In this document: in pieces, positions 10,759-18,788 of the stretch | Layout of the letters: the number at the start of each line of letters is the position of its first letter | How positions within the stretch are numbered: position 1 is the first letter of the stretch | NCBI RefSeq assembly: GCF_003353425.1 | Contig: NZ_QRAO01000002.1 | Span: 1-46,362, forward strand | Reading direction: 5' to 3' | DNA: 46,362 nucleotides | Source: Marinirhabdus gelatinilytica | GTDB taxonomy: Bacteria > Bacteroidota > Bacteroidia > Flavobacteriales > Flavobacteriaceae | Position numbers and translations under genes: made by a program | Notes under the pieces: model-generated | Database searches by the model: none | Seen by the model: only the letters and a program-made list of their open reading frames with translations | Told to the model about the DNA's origin: nothing

Positions 10759-11109
10759 TTATTGACGCTTCTCGCGGATTCTCGCTTTCTTACCGGTAAG
10801 GCCTCTAAAGTAGTAGATACGCTTTCTGCGAACGCTACCTTTTTTGTTGATCTCGATTTTTTGCAATGCCGGCAAATTCATTGGGAAGATACGCTCTACG
10901 CCTACAGTTCCGGACATTTTTCTAATGGTGAAAGTTTGGGTAGCCCCTGTTCCTCTAAGTTGGATAACAACTCCTCTAAAAAACTGGGTTCTTTTCTTTT
11001 CACCTTCACGAATTTCGTAATACACTGTTATAGTGTCTCCAGCAGCGAATTTTGGGAATTCCTTCTTGGTTACAAACTCGTCTTGTACATATTTTATTAA
11101 CGCTTCCAT
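10759..11109 (-). CDS. rplS: 50S ribosomal protein L19
   Basis: Bacterial ribosomal protein bL19, 116 residues, of normal length, located near the 30S-50S interface. Recognised by FAAGDTITVYYEIREGEKKR, the segment FRGVVIQLRGTGATQTFTIR, and the basic tail YYFRGLTGKKARIREKRQ. It is flanked by its own promoter (11179-11207) and terminator, with a leader of about 65 nt. trmD, its usual neighbour in many bacteria, is upstream on the same strand but separated by a hydrolase gene. Confidence 0.97.
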   Translation of the reverse strand: MEALIKYVQDEFVTKKEFPKFAAGDTITVYYEIREGEKKRTQFFRGVVIQLRGTGATQTFTIRKMSGTVGVERIFPMNLPALQKIEINKKGSVRRKRIYYFRGLTGKKARIREKRQ

Positions 11110-11174
11110 TTGTATGGTTTAATTGTTATGTTACAGCAACGTTCACGAGTCTCGTCAGAGGTTGGTGTAATTGG
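11110..11174 (-). promoter_or_regulatory. 5' leader of rplS, possible r-protein leader
   Basis: About 65 nt lie between the predicted transcription start and the L19 start codon. The leader contains the odd palindrome ACGAGACTCGT and a GTTGCTGTAAC half-palindrome. I recall that a ribosomal leader motif upstream of L19 has been described in Flavobacteria; whether this sequence matches it must be tested by covariance search. Confidence 0.35.
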
Positions 11175-11178
11175 AGTG

Positions 11179-11207
11179 CAAAGATACTCTTTTTTTGAAA
11201 TGGACAA
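11179..11207 (-). promoter_or_regulatory. Promoter of rplS
   Basis: On the minus strand, TTG (11205-11207), an 18-base spacer, then TATCTTTG (11179-11186). This is a full match to the Bacteroidota promoter consensus. Confidence 0.75.
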
Positions 11208-11227
11208 ACAGTTGAAGCAAGAAATTA

Positions 11228-12334
11228 CTATTCAAAATGTAAGGAATTAATCCACGTAGAAATTTCAACCAATACATGTGGGGCAATCGTTTGTTCTATC
11301 CTGCCATATTCAAAAACTGTTCCTTTTTCACTTTCTTGAAATAGGTGGTTGAGTTTTGGGTAGGATTTTGTGGTGATGTTTTTTTCGGGATAGGTAGCTT
11401 TCAGTTTTTGGAGGGCATTTAGGTTTTCTTTGTAAGGAACCTGTGTGTCATTTTCACCATTGAGAGCCAATATAGGGCATCTGGTTTTCTTCAAAGCTTC
11501 TTCTGGATTGTAATTTAGCATATTGTAAATCCACGGGTTCGTATAGGAAGAGGTGATAATGTCTAAGTACTTTTCGGCTGTCATGCCACGGGTTTTGGAA
11601 AATTCGGGATTGTTTTCCAGATAATTCTTAGTAAATGTTGTTAATGCCTCTGATAGCTCCTCCAAGGAGGTTGTGGTAATGACCTGCATTAATTTGTTGT
11701 CGAAGCGTATTTCTTGCTCTATATATTTTTCCGAAGAGCCCATAGCGCGCAACGAGAGTTCCTTTTGGAGTTTCATCACCTTATCACCTCGAATGGTCAC
11801 ACCAGCAAGTAGTACTATAAAACCAATATCCTCTTGGCGGCTGCTGGCTACCATGGGCGCAATGATACCGCCTTCACTATGACCAATTAAACCAATTGCT
11901 TCTTGGTTGATTTCGGGTCTGGTTCTCAGAAAATCTACAGCGGCTTCTACATCTCGGGCAAAATCCTGTGAAATAGCCTTGCCAAAATTTCCACTAGATT
12001 TTGCAGTGCCGCGGTCGTCGTACCTTAATACTGCTATGCCCTGTTTGGTGAGATAGTCTGCCAACACCCAAAATGGTTTGTGTCCAAAGATTTCTTCATT
12101 TCTGTTTTGTGGACCACTGCCGCTTATGAGTATGGCAGCCGGAAAGTTGTTCCCATCTTGTGGAAAAGTAAAGGTGCCCGCTAAGGTGACACTATCTCTT
12201 GCATTCTGAAAAGTTACCTCTTCAATTTCGTAATTAAAGGGAGGTGTTGGCGTTTGGGGTCTCCGTAAGAAAGTCTGGCACACCGTTGTGAAAGAAAACA
12301 GGAGTGCGATGTAACAGGTCAATGTTGTTTTCAT
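11228..12334 (-). CDS. Secreted alpha/beta hydrolase
   Basis: A 368-residue alpha/beta-hydrolase-fold enzyme. The ATG at 12334 is chosen because it begins a signal peptide (MKTTLTCYIALLFSFTTVCQ); a longer frame to 12442 would overlap trmD and lacks that logic. The nucleophile motif GHSEGG has Ser at about residue 153. The late acid is in NGENDTQVP and the histidine in KLNHLFQ. The oxyanion region reads ISGSGPQNRNE, as in acyl-peptidase or esterase-like hydrolases. It probably acts in the periplasm on esters or peptides; the substrate is unknown. It follows trmD by 49 bp and likely shares its transcript. Confidence 0.85.
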   Translation of the reverse strand: MKTTLTCYIALLFSFTTVCQTFLRRPQTPTPPFNYEIEEVTFQNARDSVTLAGTFTFPQDGNNFPAAILISGSGPQNRNEEIFGHKPFWVLADYLTKQGIAVLRYDDRGTAKSSGNFGKAISQDFARDVEAAVDFLRTRPEINQEAIGLIGHSEGGIIAPMVASSRQEDIGFIVLLAGVTIRGDKVMKLQKELSLRAMGSSEKYIEQEIRFDNKLMQVITTTSLEELSEALTTFTKNYLENNPEFSKTRGMTAEKYLDIITSSYTNPWIYNMLNYNPEEALKKTRCPILALNGENDTQVPYKENLNALQKLKATYPEKNITTKSYPKLNHLFQESEKGTVFEYGRIEQTIAPHVLVEISTWINSLHFE

Positions 12335-12383
12335 AATTGAAATTTGGTTTGTATGAAAATACGCAACTTTTTGAAAACCTCGT

Positions 12384-13061
12384 TTATTCGTCCAATAAAT
12401 CTGGCCGTAGGTCCTTGGTGCGTTTATAGGCTTGTTCTTCACGCCATTCCTCTATTTTTGGGGTATTGCCGCTGGTAAGGATTTCTGGCACCTTCCAGCC
12501 TCTATAATCTGCAGGGCGCGTATAAATGGGCGGCGCTAATAAATTATCCTGAAAACTATCGGTCAACGCACTGGTCTCGTCACCCAAAACTCCAGGTAAC
12601 AATCTAATTACGGCATCGCACACTATGGCAGCTGCCAACTCGCCACCGCTCAACACGAAATCACCCACAGAGATCTCTCGAGTGACAAATTGGTCCCGTA
12701 CTCGCTGGTCCACGCCTTTGTAATGCCCACATAGGATAATGATGTTTTCTTTTAACGAAAGCTCATTGGCAACACCTTGATTAAGTGTGGTGCCGTCTGG
12801 AGTCATATAAATTATTTCGTCGTAATCGCGTTCTGCTTTAAGTTTGCTTATACATTTGTCAATAGGCTCTATCATCATGACCATACCCGCTCCGCCACCA
12901 AACTGGTAGTCGTCTATTTGTTTGTACTTATTGGTGGCAAAATCCCGGAGGTTGTGGGTGTGTACTTTTACCAATCCTTTTTCTATCGCTCGCTTAAGGA
13001 TAGAGGCTTCAAAAGGACTTTTTAATAGTTCGGGGAGTACGGTGATGATGTCTATTCTCAT
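12384..13061 (-). CDS. trmD: tRNA (guanine-N1-)-methyltransferase
   Basis: TrmD makes m1G37 in tRNAs reading CNN and some other codons, preventing +1 frameshifts. It acts in the cytoplasm as a SPOUT-family dimer with a trefoil knot. The 225 residues fit the family. Recognisable parts are the N-terminal [13 protein letters not shown], the loop [12 protein letters not shown], and the SAM-binding knot segment [21 protein letters not shown] followed by [11 protein letters not shown] -7 element lies at 13092-13099. The hydrolase gene follows on the same strand. Confidence 0.96.
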   Translation of the reverse strand: MRIDIITVLPELLKSPFEASILKRAIEKGLVKVHTHNLRDFATNKYKQIDDYQFGGGAGMVMMIEPIDKCISKLKAERDYDEIIYMTPDGTTLNQGVANELSLKENIIILCGHYKGVDQRVRDQFVTREISVGDFVLSGGELAAAIVCDAVIRLLPGVLGDETSALTDSFQDNLLAPPIYTRPADYRGWKVPEILTSGNTPKIEEWREEQAYKRTKDLRPDLLDE

Positions 13062-13091
13062 GATGGTATTTTCTTCTCACGGCATTAACGG

Positions 13092-13099
13092 CAAAGATA
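13092..13099 (-). promoter_or_regulatory. -7 element of trmD
   Basis: The minus strand reads TATCTTTG, 30 bases before the trmD start codon. No clear -33 TTG is seen. Confidence 0.5.
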
Positions 13100-13138
13100 G
13101 CTTAGATGGTGCGAACGAATTTTTTATTTGTTTCAGTT

Positions 13139-14506
13139 TCAGAAGGGTTTGCTTCCCTTGTTCTTGTTTCTTCGGTTGAAGTTTTTATCGCCCTTGGTCT
13201 TTGCTTTTTTATATTTCTTTTTAATGGTGCGTTTGTAACTTCCTCCTTGGTTGGTCTTTTTGTTCTTTTCGCTTTTTTCGTGGAAACTGTCTCCTTTTTC
13301 TTCAGCGATCACCTTGTGCGGATTGTCACGTTCGGTAATTTTGGGTTGTTCTTCCCAAGTGAGTTTTTTTGAAATTTCAACTGTTTCGGGAAGGGGTATC
13401 TCTTCAATTTTTAAATCCATCAATGTCTCGATGGCCCGTTTGTAGGGTTGTTCGGCTTCTGTACTCAATAAAATTGAAGTTCCCACTGCCTCGGCACGGC
13501 CGGTACGCCCTATACGGTGCATATAATTTTCTGGAAAACGTGGGGTATCCATGTTAATCACATGGCTTATGTTCTCAAGGTCGATACCGCGTGCCATTAT
13601 ATCGGTAGTTACCAGGATACGGGTTCGGTTTTGGTTGAAATCTTCTATGGAGCGCAGCCTATAGTTTTGTGTCTTGTTTGAATGGATCACGGCCACTTCA
13701 TCCCCAAAGGCTTCCTCTAACAGTACGAAAACCAGATCGGCACTTTTTTTATTGGGTACAAAAACGAGGGCTTTGGTGTAGTTGTTGGAATCGTCCAGTA
13801 GTCCTTTCAGAAGATTGATTTTTGTATAAAAATTCGGGACATTATAGGCGTACTGTGAAATATTATCCAAGGGTGTGCCACTCACAGCAACAGAAATAGT
13901 TTGTGGATTTCTAAAAAAATTCTTTATAAATTCAGCTACATCCTCGGTCATTGTTGCGGAGAACATAATATTTTGGCGCTGTTCGGGCAACAGTTCAAAA
14001 ATATTGGTAAGCTGGAACCTGAAACCCAAGTCCAGCATAATATCTACTTCGTCTATTACCAGTTTTTTGATGCTCTTTGGTTTTAACGCGCGGCTCAACA
14101 ACAAATCGTACAACCGTCCCGGGGTAGCCACCACGATATCTGCTCCTTGCATTACCAATTCTTTGTGCCTGTTTATATTCACACCGCCATACACTCCCGC
14201 CACGCGAATGGAACTGTATTTCCCGAATTTTTCGGTTTCCTCTACAACCTGTACCACTAGCTCCCGTGTAGGAACGATCACCAAAATACGTGGGTCCGTC
14301 TGTTTTGAAAACTTTAACCCGTTGATAAGTGGGAGCATATAGGCAAAGGTCTTTCCCGTTCCCGTTTGGGCAATCCCAACCACGTCCCGCCCAGCCATAA
14401 TAGGGGAGAAGGACTGCTGCTGTATTTCGGTAGGGGTGGTAAAGCCTAGGTCGTCAATGGCGTAGTGCAATTGCTTGTTCAGCTTAAAATCTTGAAAGGA
14501 GTCCAT
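13139..14506 (-). CDS. DEAD-box family ATP-dependent RNA helicase (DEVD variant)
   Basis: A 455-residue superfamily 2 RNA helicase that unwinds or remodels RNA using ATP. The Q motif region is PTEIQQQSF, motif I AQTGTGKT (46-53), motif Ib TPGR (128-131), motif II DEVD (152-155) instead of the usual DEAD, motif III SAT, and motif VI HRIGRTGRAEA. The last 70 or so residues are a strongly basic, low-complexity tail (KKKYKKAKTKGDK...), probably for RNA binding. It is RhlE-like in overall form, but a more precise role in ribosome assembly or mRNA decay cannot be read from the sequence. A -7 element lies 17 bases before the start. Confidence 0.93.
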   Translation of the reverse strand: MDSFQDFKLNKQLHYAIDDLGFTTPTEIQQQSFSPIMAGRDVVGIAQTGTGKTFAYMLPLINGLKFSKQTDPRILVIVPTRELVVQVVEETEKFGKYSSIRVAGVYGGVNINRHKELVMQGADIVVATPGRLYDLLLSRALKPKSIKKLVIDEVDIMLDLGFRFQLTNIFELLPEQRQNIMFSATMTEDVAEFIKNFFRNPQTISVAVSGTPLDNISQYAYNVPNFYTKINLLKGLLDDSNNYTKALVFVPNKKSADLVFVLLEEAFGDEVAVIHSNKTQNYRLRSIEDFNQNRTRILVTTDIMARGIDLENISHVINMDTPRFPENYMHRIGRTGRAEAVGTSILLSTEAEQPYKRAIETLMDLKIEEIPLPETVEISKKLTWEEQPKITERDNPHKVIAEEKGDSFHEKSEKNKKTNQGGSYKRTIKKKYKKAKTKGDKNFNRRNKNKGSKPF

Positions 14507-14523
14507 GACGGAAAAATTTACGG

Positions 14524-14531
14524 CAAAGCTA
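14524..14531 (-). promoter_or_regulatory. -7 element of the helicase gene
   Basis: The minus strand reads TAGCTTTG, matching TAnnTTTG, 17 bases before the ATG. Confidence 0.5.
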
Positions 14532-14666
14532 CGATTTTATGCTGGGACCTATTTGTGAATTCAGTATTTGCATTGAAAATAGCTTTAGGATTTAAAATTT
14601 TAAGGAAAGCAGCCCAAGTTCTGGAATTCCCGCTCTTTATTTAAAGCCCAGGAACCTTTTTGCTCT

Positions 14667-15161
14667 TCAGAAGAGATCTTTTTTCGATTTGCAGCGGGCT
14701 ATGGAAGATTTTGCACGATCCAACGTGGCTTGGTCCAAAGTGTTCAGGCCTGCGTTACGGTAGTTCTCTATGGCGAGGTCCAGCTTTCCCTGTTGCTCGT
14801 ACATAATCCCGTATTCGTTATAGATGGTAGCTTTTGTAACCCCAGGGATATTTAGGGCCTTATCCAGCAATTCCTTTAACTCGTCCCACTTGCCCAATGT
14901 GGATAATAAAACAGCATAGTTGTAGTAAATAGCAGGATACATGGGCGATTTTTCCAAACACATTTTGTAGAGTGTTTCCCCTTTATCGTATTCCTTGAAC
15001 TTTACTTCGTACAGATAGCCAAGGTGGTTATAGGCTTTTCCAAAATTGGGGTCTATCTTTATAATTTCCTCAAGGGTGTTCTCGGCTTTTTCGTAGTTGT
15101 TGTTCTTTATGTCCATATTGGCGCTGGCCAACATTTCTTCTAATCGGGTGAGGTGGTCCAT
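14667..15161 (-). CDS. Tetratricopeptide repeat protein
   Basis: A 164-residue protein without signal peptide, built of about four TPR units. Visible signatures include the alternating pattern NNYEKAENTLEEIIKIDPNFGKAYNHLGYLY (about 20-50) and the later LDLAIENYRNAGLN. TPRs form helical scaffolds for protein-protein contact. It probably works in the cytoplasm, with unknown partners. A -7 element lies 26 bases before the ATG, so it may be transcribed separately from the GNAT gene upstream. Confidence 0.85.
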   Translation of the reverse strand: MDHLTRLEEMLASANMDIKNNNYEKAENTLEEIIKIDPNFGKAYNHLGYLYEVKFKEYDKGETLYKMCLEKSPMYPAIYYNYAVLLSTLGKWDELKELLDKALNIPGVTKATIYNEYGIMYEQQGKLDLAIENYRNAGLNTLDQATLDRAKSSIARCKSKKDLF

Positions 15162-15187
15162 AACGTGGTTTTAATACTCTAAAAATA

Positions 15188-15195
15188 CAAAATTA
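15188..15195 (-). promoter_or_regulatory. -7 element of the TPR gene
   Basis: The minus strand reads TAATTTTG, matching TAnnTTTG, 26 bases before the ATG and just after the GNAT stop codon. Confidence 0.4.
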
Positions 15196-15201
15196 CCTAT
15201 T

Positions 15202-15642
15202 TTAAATTTCCCAGGTGTAATGAAAAACTTCGGTATCTCTTTTCCATCCCAAACGTTCGTATAATTTTTGGGCCGGGTTATCGATTCCTGTTTCTAATGT
15301 AACCCCCTTTGCGCCCTGTACAATGGCAAACTCTTTGGCGCGCACCATCAAGGCTTCGCCCACGCCCTTTTTTCTATGTGCTTCTGAAACGAACAGATCG
15401 TTCAAGATATAGGTGCGTTGTGTGGAGACCGACGAAAATGAAGGGTATAGTTGTGTAAAGCCCATGGCATCTCCTTCATCTGAAACTGCCATATAAAGTA
15501 CAGAATCGTTTTGCTGAAATCGTTCCGAAAGAAATGTTTCTGCCCGTTCTATACTTGAAGGTTGTTTGTAAAAAACCCTATACCCATCAAACAATGGAAC
15601 CAATTGATGTAAGTGAGCCTTTGTAGCTGTGATTATTTCCAT
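15202..15642 (-). CDS. GNAT family N-acetyltransferase
   Basis: A 146-residue GCN5-related acetyltransferase, full length for a single-domain enzyme. The acetyl-CoA binding motif A is in LFVSEAHRKKGVGEALM (about 93-109), and the C-terminal NPAQKLYERLGWKR is the classical motif B. Substrate unknown. The ATG directly abuts the stop codon of the DUF748-like gene upstream (no gap), so the two are likely cotranscribed. Confidence 0.9.
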   Translation of the reverse strand: MEIITATKAHLHQLVPLFDGYRVFYKQPSSIERAETFLSERFQQNDSVLYMAVSDEGDAMGFTQLYPSFSSVSTQRTYILNDLFVSEAHRKKGVGEALMVRAKEFAIVQGAKGVTLETGIDNPAQKLYERLGWKRDTEVFHYTWEI

Positions 15643-16932
15643 TTAGGTGTCATCGGTTTTGTCCTTGTTGTCTTCCTTCTCATCGCTGCCACCAAAAATA
15701 CCATCGTCCGTTGGATCTGCCCCATCGTCTTCGGCACCGTCAAATAGGCGTTTAAAGAAGCCATCGGTAGTATCGTTCTTGCGATCCTCACGACGTTTTT
15801 CCCTTCTCTTTTTTCGGAGCTCGCGTTTTTCTTCCTTGGTAAGATTTGGGTCGTTAAAGGCATCCTCAAAATCTATATCATTGTCTATCTTTCCTTTAAA
15901 GGCACTTATCCAAGCGTTCTCAAATATGTTGAATATCGTGGGCCAAACCCCTGCCTGCGCATTGTTAAGGTCGCCTTCAACAGGTACTCTGGTAGCAATG
16001 GTGTCGGTTCCTTGGTTTTTGAGGATAAATTTGAAAAACCCTACGAAGCCTTCCCATAAAACACCTAAAAAACCATCTTCCTTTCCAATCATTCTTGAAT
16101 CTTTCAGCAAGGGTTTTATGTAGCCTTTCAGGTAGCCGTCTGCAATGGCCACTTCGCTGTACACGCTAAAATCGCCTTCCTCAAAATCTATTCCTGCATA
16201 GTGTCTTGTAAAAGGGTTGAGCGCCGTAACGTTTGCGTTTTCAAGGCTAAAGTTCATATTCATATCCGGAATTTTCTTGATGAGGTTGATGTTACCGTCC
16301 AGCTTTACTGCACCACCCCCAATGGAAACACCTGTAGCGTTAATGGGCGATGGCAATACGCGTTCTTTTTCTTTTACGTTACGGAGGTTGCTAGCGTTAA
16401 GGTGAATTTTATCAATCTGTAGGTCTATGTTGGGGTCGCTCTCCAATTCTACAAAAGCAAATTTGCCATCAAAAACCTCAAAATGGTTTATTTCCAGTGG
16501 TACCAAGTCAGTCAGGGCTTTGGTCCAATCGTCTATATTGGCTTCGCCCTCGGCCGGGGTTGTTTCTTGGTCTTCTAGGATATAGATTACTTCTGGGCTG
16601 GACATAATGATTTCGGCTACGATTTCACCATCGAACAATGCCGCCCACTGCACGGAGATATCGGTTTTCGGGAAATTTAAAAAAGGTACTTTGGTGTCTG
16701 CATCTACTTTGTCGAGGTACATGCCTTCAATCACATAAGCGCCGCGGTACAATGCCATGTCAATATCTTCCACTTGGCCATAATAGCCCGGGATATCTGC
16801 CAAAACCTTGTTTACATAATCCTTCACCCAATACGGAAGATAGATCCTTGCGGCAATGAGCAGCAACAAAATGATAATGGGGACGGTATACCGTTTCTTT
16901 TTATAGGCCTTGCGCTTTTTTTTTGAGGTCAT
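15643..16932 (-). CDS. AsmA/DUF748-like membrane-anchored protein
   Basis: A 429-residue protein. A very basic N-terminus (KKKRKAYKKKR) precedes one transmembrane helix (about 15-33), giving an N-in anchor with the bulk in the periplasm. The body looks like DUF748/AsmA-type proteins, with beta-strand segments such as NHFEVFDGKFAFVE and GYLKGYIKPLLKD. AsmA-like proteins are thought to help lipid or outer-membrane traffic, but this member's role is unproven. The C-terminal ~80 residues are highly charged: a Lys/Arg/Glu run (about 360-382) followed by an Asp-rich tail. Next downstream is the GNAT gene with no gap. Confidence 0.75.
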   Translation of the reverse strand: MTSKKKRKAYKKKRYTVPIIILLLLIAARIYLPYWVKDYVNKVLADIPGYYGQVEDIDMALYRGAYVIEGMYLDKVDADTKVPFLNFPKTDISVQWAALFDGEIVAEIIMSSPEVIYILEDQETTPAEGEANIDDWTKALTDLVPLEINHFEVFDGKFAFVELESDPNIDLQIDKIHLNASNLRNVKEKERVLPSPINATGVSIGGGAVKLDGNINLIKKIPDMNMNFSLENANVTALNPFTRHYAGIDFEEGDFSVYSEVAIADGYLKGYIKPLLKDSRMIGKEDGFLGVLWEGFVGFFKFILKNQGTDTIATRVPVEGDLNNAQAGVWPTIFNIFENAWISAFKGKIDNDIDFEDAFNDPNLTKEEKRELRKKRREKRREDRKNDTTDGFFKRLFDGAEDDGADPTDDGIFGGSDEKEDNKDKTDDT

Positions 16933-16996
16933 CCTAAAATGTTTGATATATACAAATTTCAGCTATGCCTGTATAATTTTCAGTTAAGGGAGTCAT

Positions 16997-17026
16997 AAAA
17001 AAAGCCCATCCTTATTGGGACGGGCT
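16997..17026 (-). terminator. Terminator of the GAPDH gene
   Basis: On the minus strand, AGCCCGTCC pairs with GGATGGGCT around a 6-base loop, followed by a run of seven T. Confidence 0.88.
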
Positions 17027-17050
17027 AGCTTTGCTGTTGTCTTTATACTA

Positions 17051-18499
17051 CTAGTAGTACGTATATCTCCTCACGCTTGCAATATATTTTGCCAAACGGA
17101 TTACCTGGTGGCTATAGCCATATTCGTTATCGTACCATACGTACAACACGGCGTTCTTTCCATCTTCGGTAACTATGGTCGCATTGCTATCGTAAATTGA
17201 AGGTGCTGAAGAACCCACGATATCGCTGGATACCAATTCGTTATTAAGACTGTATTTAATTTGCTCTACCAAGTTGCCTTCTAGGGCATATTTTTTCATA
17301 ATTGAATTGATGCCATCTTTAGAGGTTTTTGCCTCCAATTCTAAATTCAATATTGCCAACGAACCGTTGGGAACAGGAACACGTATAGCGTTGGAAGTCA
17401 ATTTTCCTTCAAAAGAGGGTAGCGCTTTGCTCACGGCTTTTCCTGCACCTGTTTCTGTAATTACCATATTGAGTGCTGCGGCTCTTCCACGACGGTACTT
17501 CTTGTGCATGTTGTCTACCAAGTTCTGGTCGTTGGTGTATGCGTGGATGGTCTCCAAATGGCCATGTACTACGCCCAAGCTGTCTTCTATAGCCTTTAAT
17601 ACAGGGGTAATTGCATTAGTGGTACAAGAAGCTGCCGAAAAGATATCCACCTTAGAGGGGTCATGTTCTTTGTGGTTTACACCGTGTACGATATTCGGGA
17701 CATTCTTTCCTGGGGCGGTAAGCAATACTTTACTAGCACCTTTTGCCTGCAGATGTCTGCTTAGGGCAACATCGTCTCTAAAGGCACCCGTGTTATCAAT
17801 AATCAAAGCATTGTTTATTCCGTATTGTGTGTAATCTATATCTTCTGGGGCGTTAGCCGAGATAATATGAACGGTAGTCCCATTAATGATAAGGGATTGG
17901 TTCTCAAGATCGGTACTTACGGTTCCGGGAAAATCCCCGTGTACCGAATCGTACTGAAGCAATGATGCTCTTTTTTCCAATACCGTTTGGTCTACTGCGC
18001 CGCGGGTCACAATGGCACGCAGTCTCATTTGGTTTCCTTTTCCGGTACGGGTCATCAACTCGCGAGCCAATAACCTTCCTATACGCCCAAAACCGTACAA
18101 TACCACATCTTTTGGGGTAATATCCTCAACATCCTTTGCGCCTTTCAATTTATCTGATACAAAGGCTAGTGCGTCTTCGTATTTATTATCCTCTAGGTGA
18201 TACTCATAGGTAAGTTTCCCAATGTCCAACTTGGCAGGGGGAAGATCCAGGCGGCTAATGGCCTGTGCGATTTCAACACTATCAAAAATTGAAATGGGTT
18301 TTTGTACAAACTCGCCAGCGTACTCGTGCAAATTGAGAATCTCACTCACGTTGCGGTTTATTAATTGATTTCTAAAAAGTACCAGTTCAATAGATTTATC
18401 GTACCAGAGATCGCTCACGGTTTTAATAAATTCTACGGAAGCCTTTCGGCGGTCGGTTTGAAAAGACAGTTCTTTTTCATAAACGTCATCAAAACTCAT
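17051..18499 (-). CDS. gap: Glyceraldehyde-3-phosphate dehydrogenase, long form
   Basis: Interconverts glyceraldehyde-3-phosphate and 1,3-bisphosphoglycerate with NAD(P) in glycolysis or gluconeogenesis. The Rossmann motif GFGRIGR lies at 136-142 and the catalytic Cys292 in SAASCTTNAI. The substrate-binding His is further on, in the catalytic domain. At 482 residues it is about 130 longer than the classical enzyme because of an N-terminal helical extension before the NAD domain. Such long GAPDHs occur in Flavobacteriia, usually beside a second, classical copy elsewhere, so this one may serve gluconeogenesis; that is inference. It has its own -7 element and terminator. Confidence 0.94.
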   Translation of the reverse strand: MSFDDVYEKELSFQTDRRKASVEFIKTVSDLWYDKSIELVLFRNQLINRNVSEILNLHEYAGEFVQKPISIFDSVEIAQAISRLDLPPAKLDIGKLTYEYHLEDNKYEDALAFVSDKLKGAKDVEDITPKDVVLYGFGRIGRLLARELMTRTGKGNQMRLRAIVTRGAVDQTVLEKRASLLQYDSVHGDFPGTVSTDLENQSLIINGTTVHIISANAPEDIDYTQYGINNALIIDNTGAFRDDVALSRHLQAKGASKVLLTAPGKNVPNIVHGVNHKEHDPSKVDIFSAASCTTNAITPVLKAIEDSLGVVHGHLETIHAYTNDQNLVDNMHKKYRRGRAAALNMVITETGAGKAVSKALPSFEGKLTSNAIRVPVPNGSLAILNLELEAKTSKDGINSIMKKYALEGNLVEQIKYSLNNELVSSDIVGSSAPSIYDSNATIVTEDGKNAVLYVWYDNEYGYSHQVIRLAKYIASVRRYTYY

Positions 18500-18555
18500 A
18501 GTGTGTGTTGTTTAGGGGCCTTTTTCAGGTTTTAAAAGGCGTGTTAAATTTTGTG

Positions 18556-18563
18556 CAAAAGTA
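18556..18563 (-). promoter_or_regulatory. -7 element of the GAPDH gene
   Basis: The minus strand reads TACTTTTG, matching TAnnTTTG, 56 bases before the ATG. No -33 TTG at the usual distance. Confidence 0.45.
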
Positions 18564-18729
18564 CTCAATTTTCAACTTTGGCGAAATGGTTTTCGGTAAA
18601 AAATAATTGTAGGAAAATAACCCCTGCGCTATTTGTTGAAAGTTATTGTGAAATGTGCTTATTTTTCAGTGGAACAGCTACTGGCAATGATTTCGAAATA
18701 GTAAGTACTATATGCCCTACAATACAATA

Positions 18730-18757
18730 CGCCCTCAAATAGTAAAACTTGGGGGCG
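18730..18757. terminator. Hairpin after the HtrA gene, possible weak terminator
   Basis: CGCCC...GGGCG, extended by a mismatch and a further CAA/TTG, forms a stem in the 289-bp gap between the GAPDH and HtrA genes. It lacks a clear U-tract on either strand. I see nothing else in the gap except the GAPDH -7 element. Confidence 0.3.
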
Positions 18758-18788
18758 CAGTTTACAGATAAAATTTGTACGCTTCCTT

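Noticed and set aside
17274-17834. 186-codon frame antisense to the GAPDH gene
   Set aside because: Shadow of a well-supported gene; composition reflects reverse-strand codon bias.
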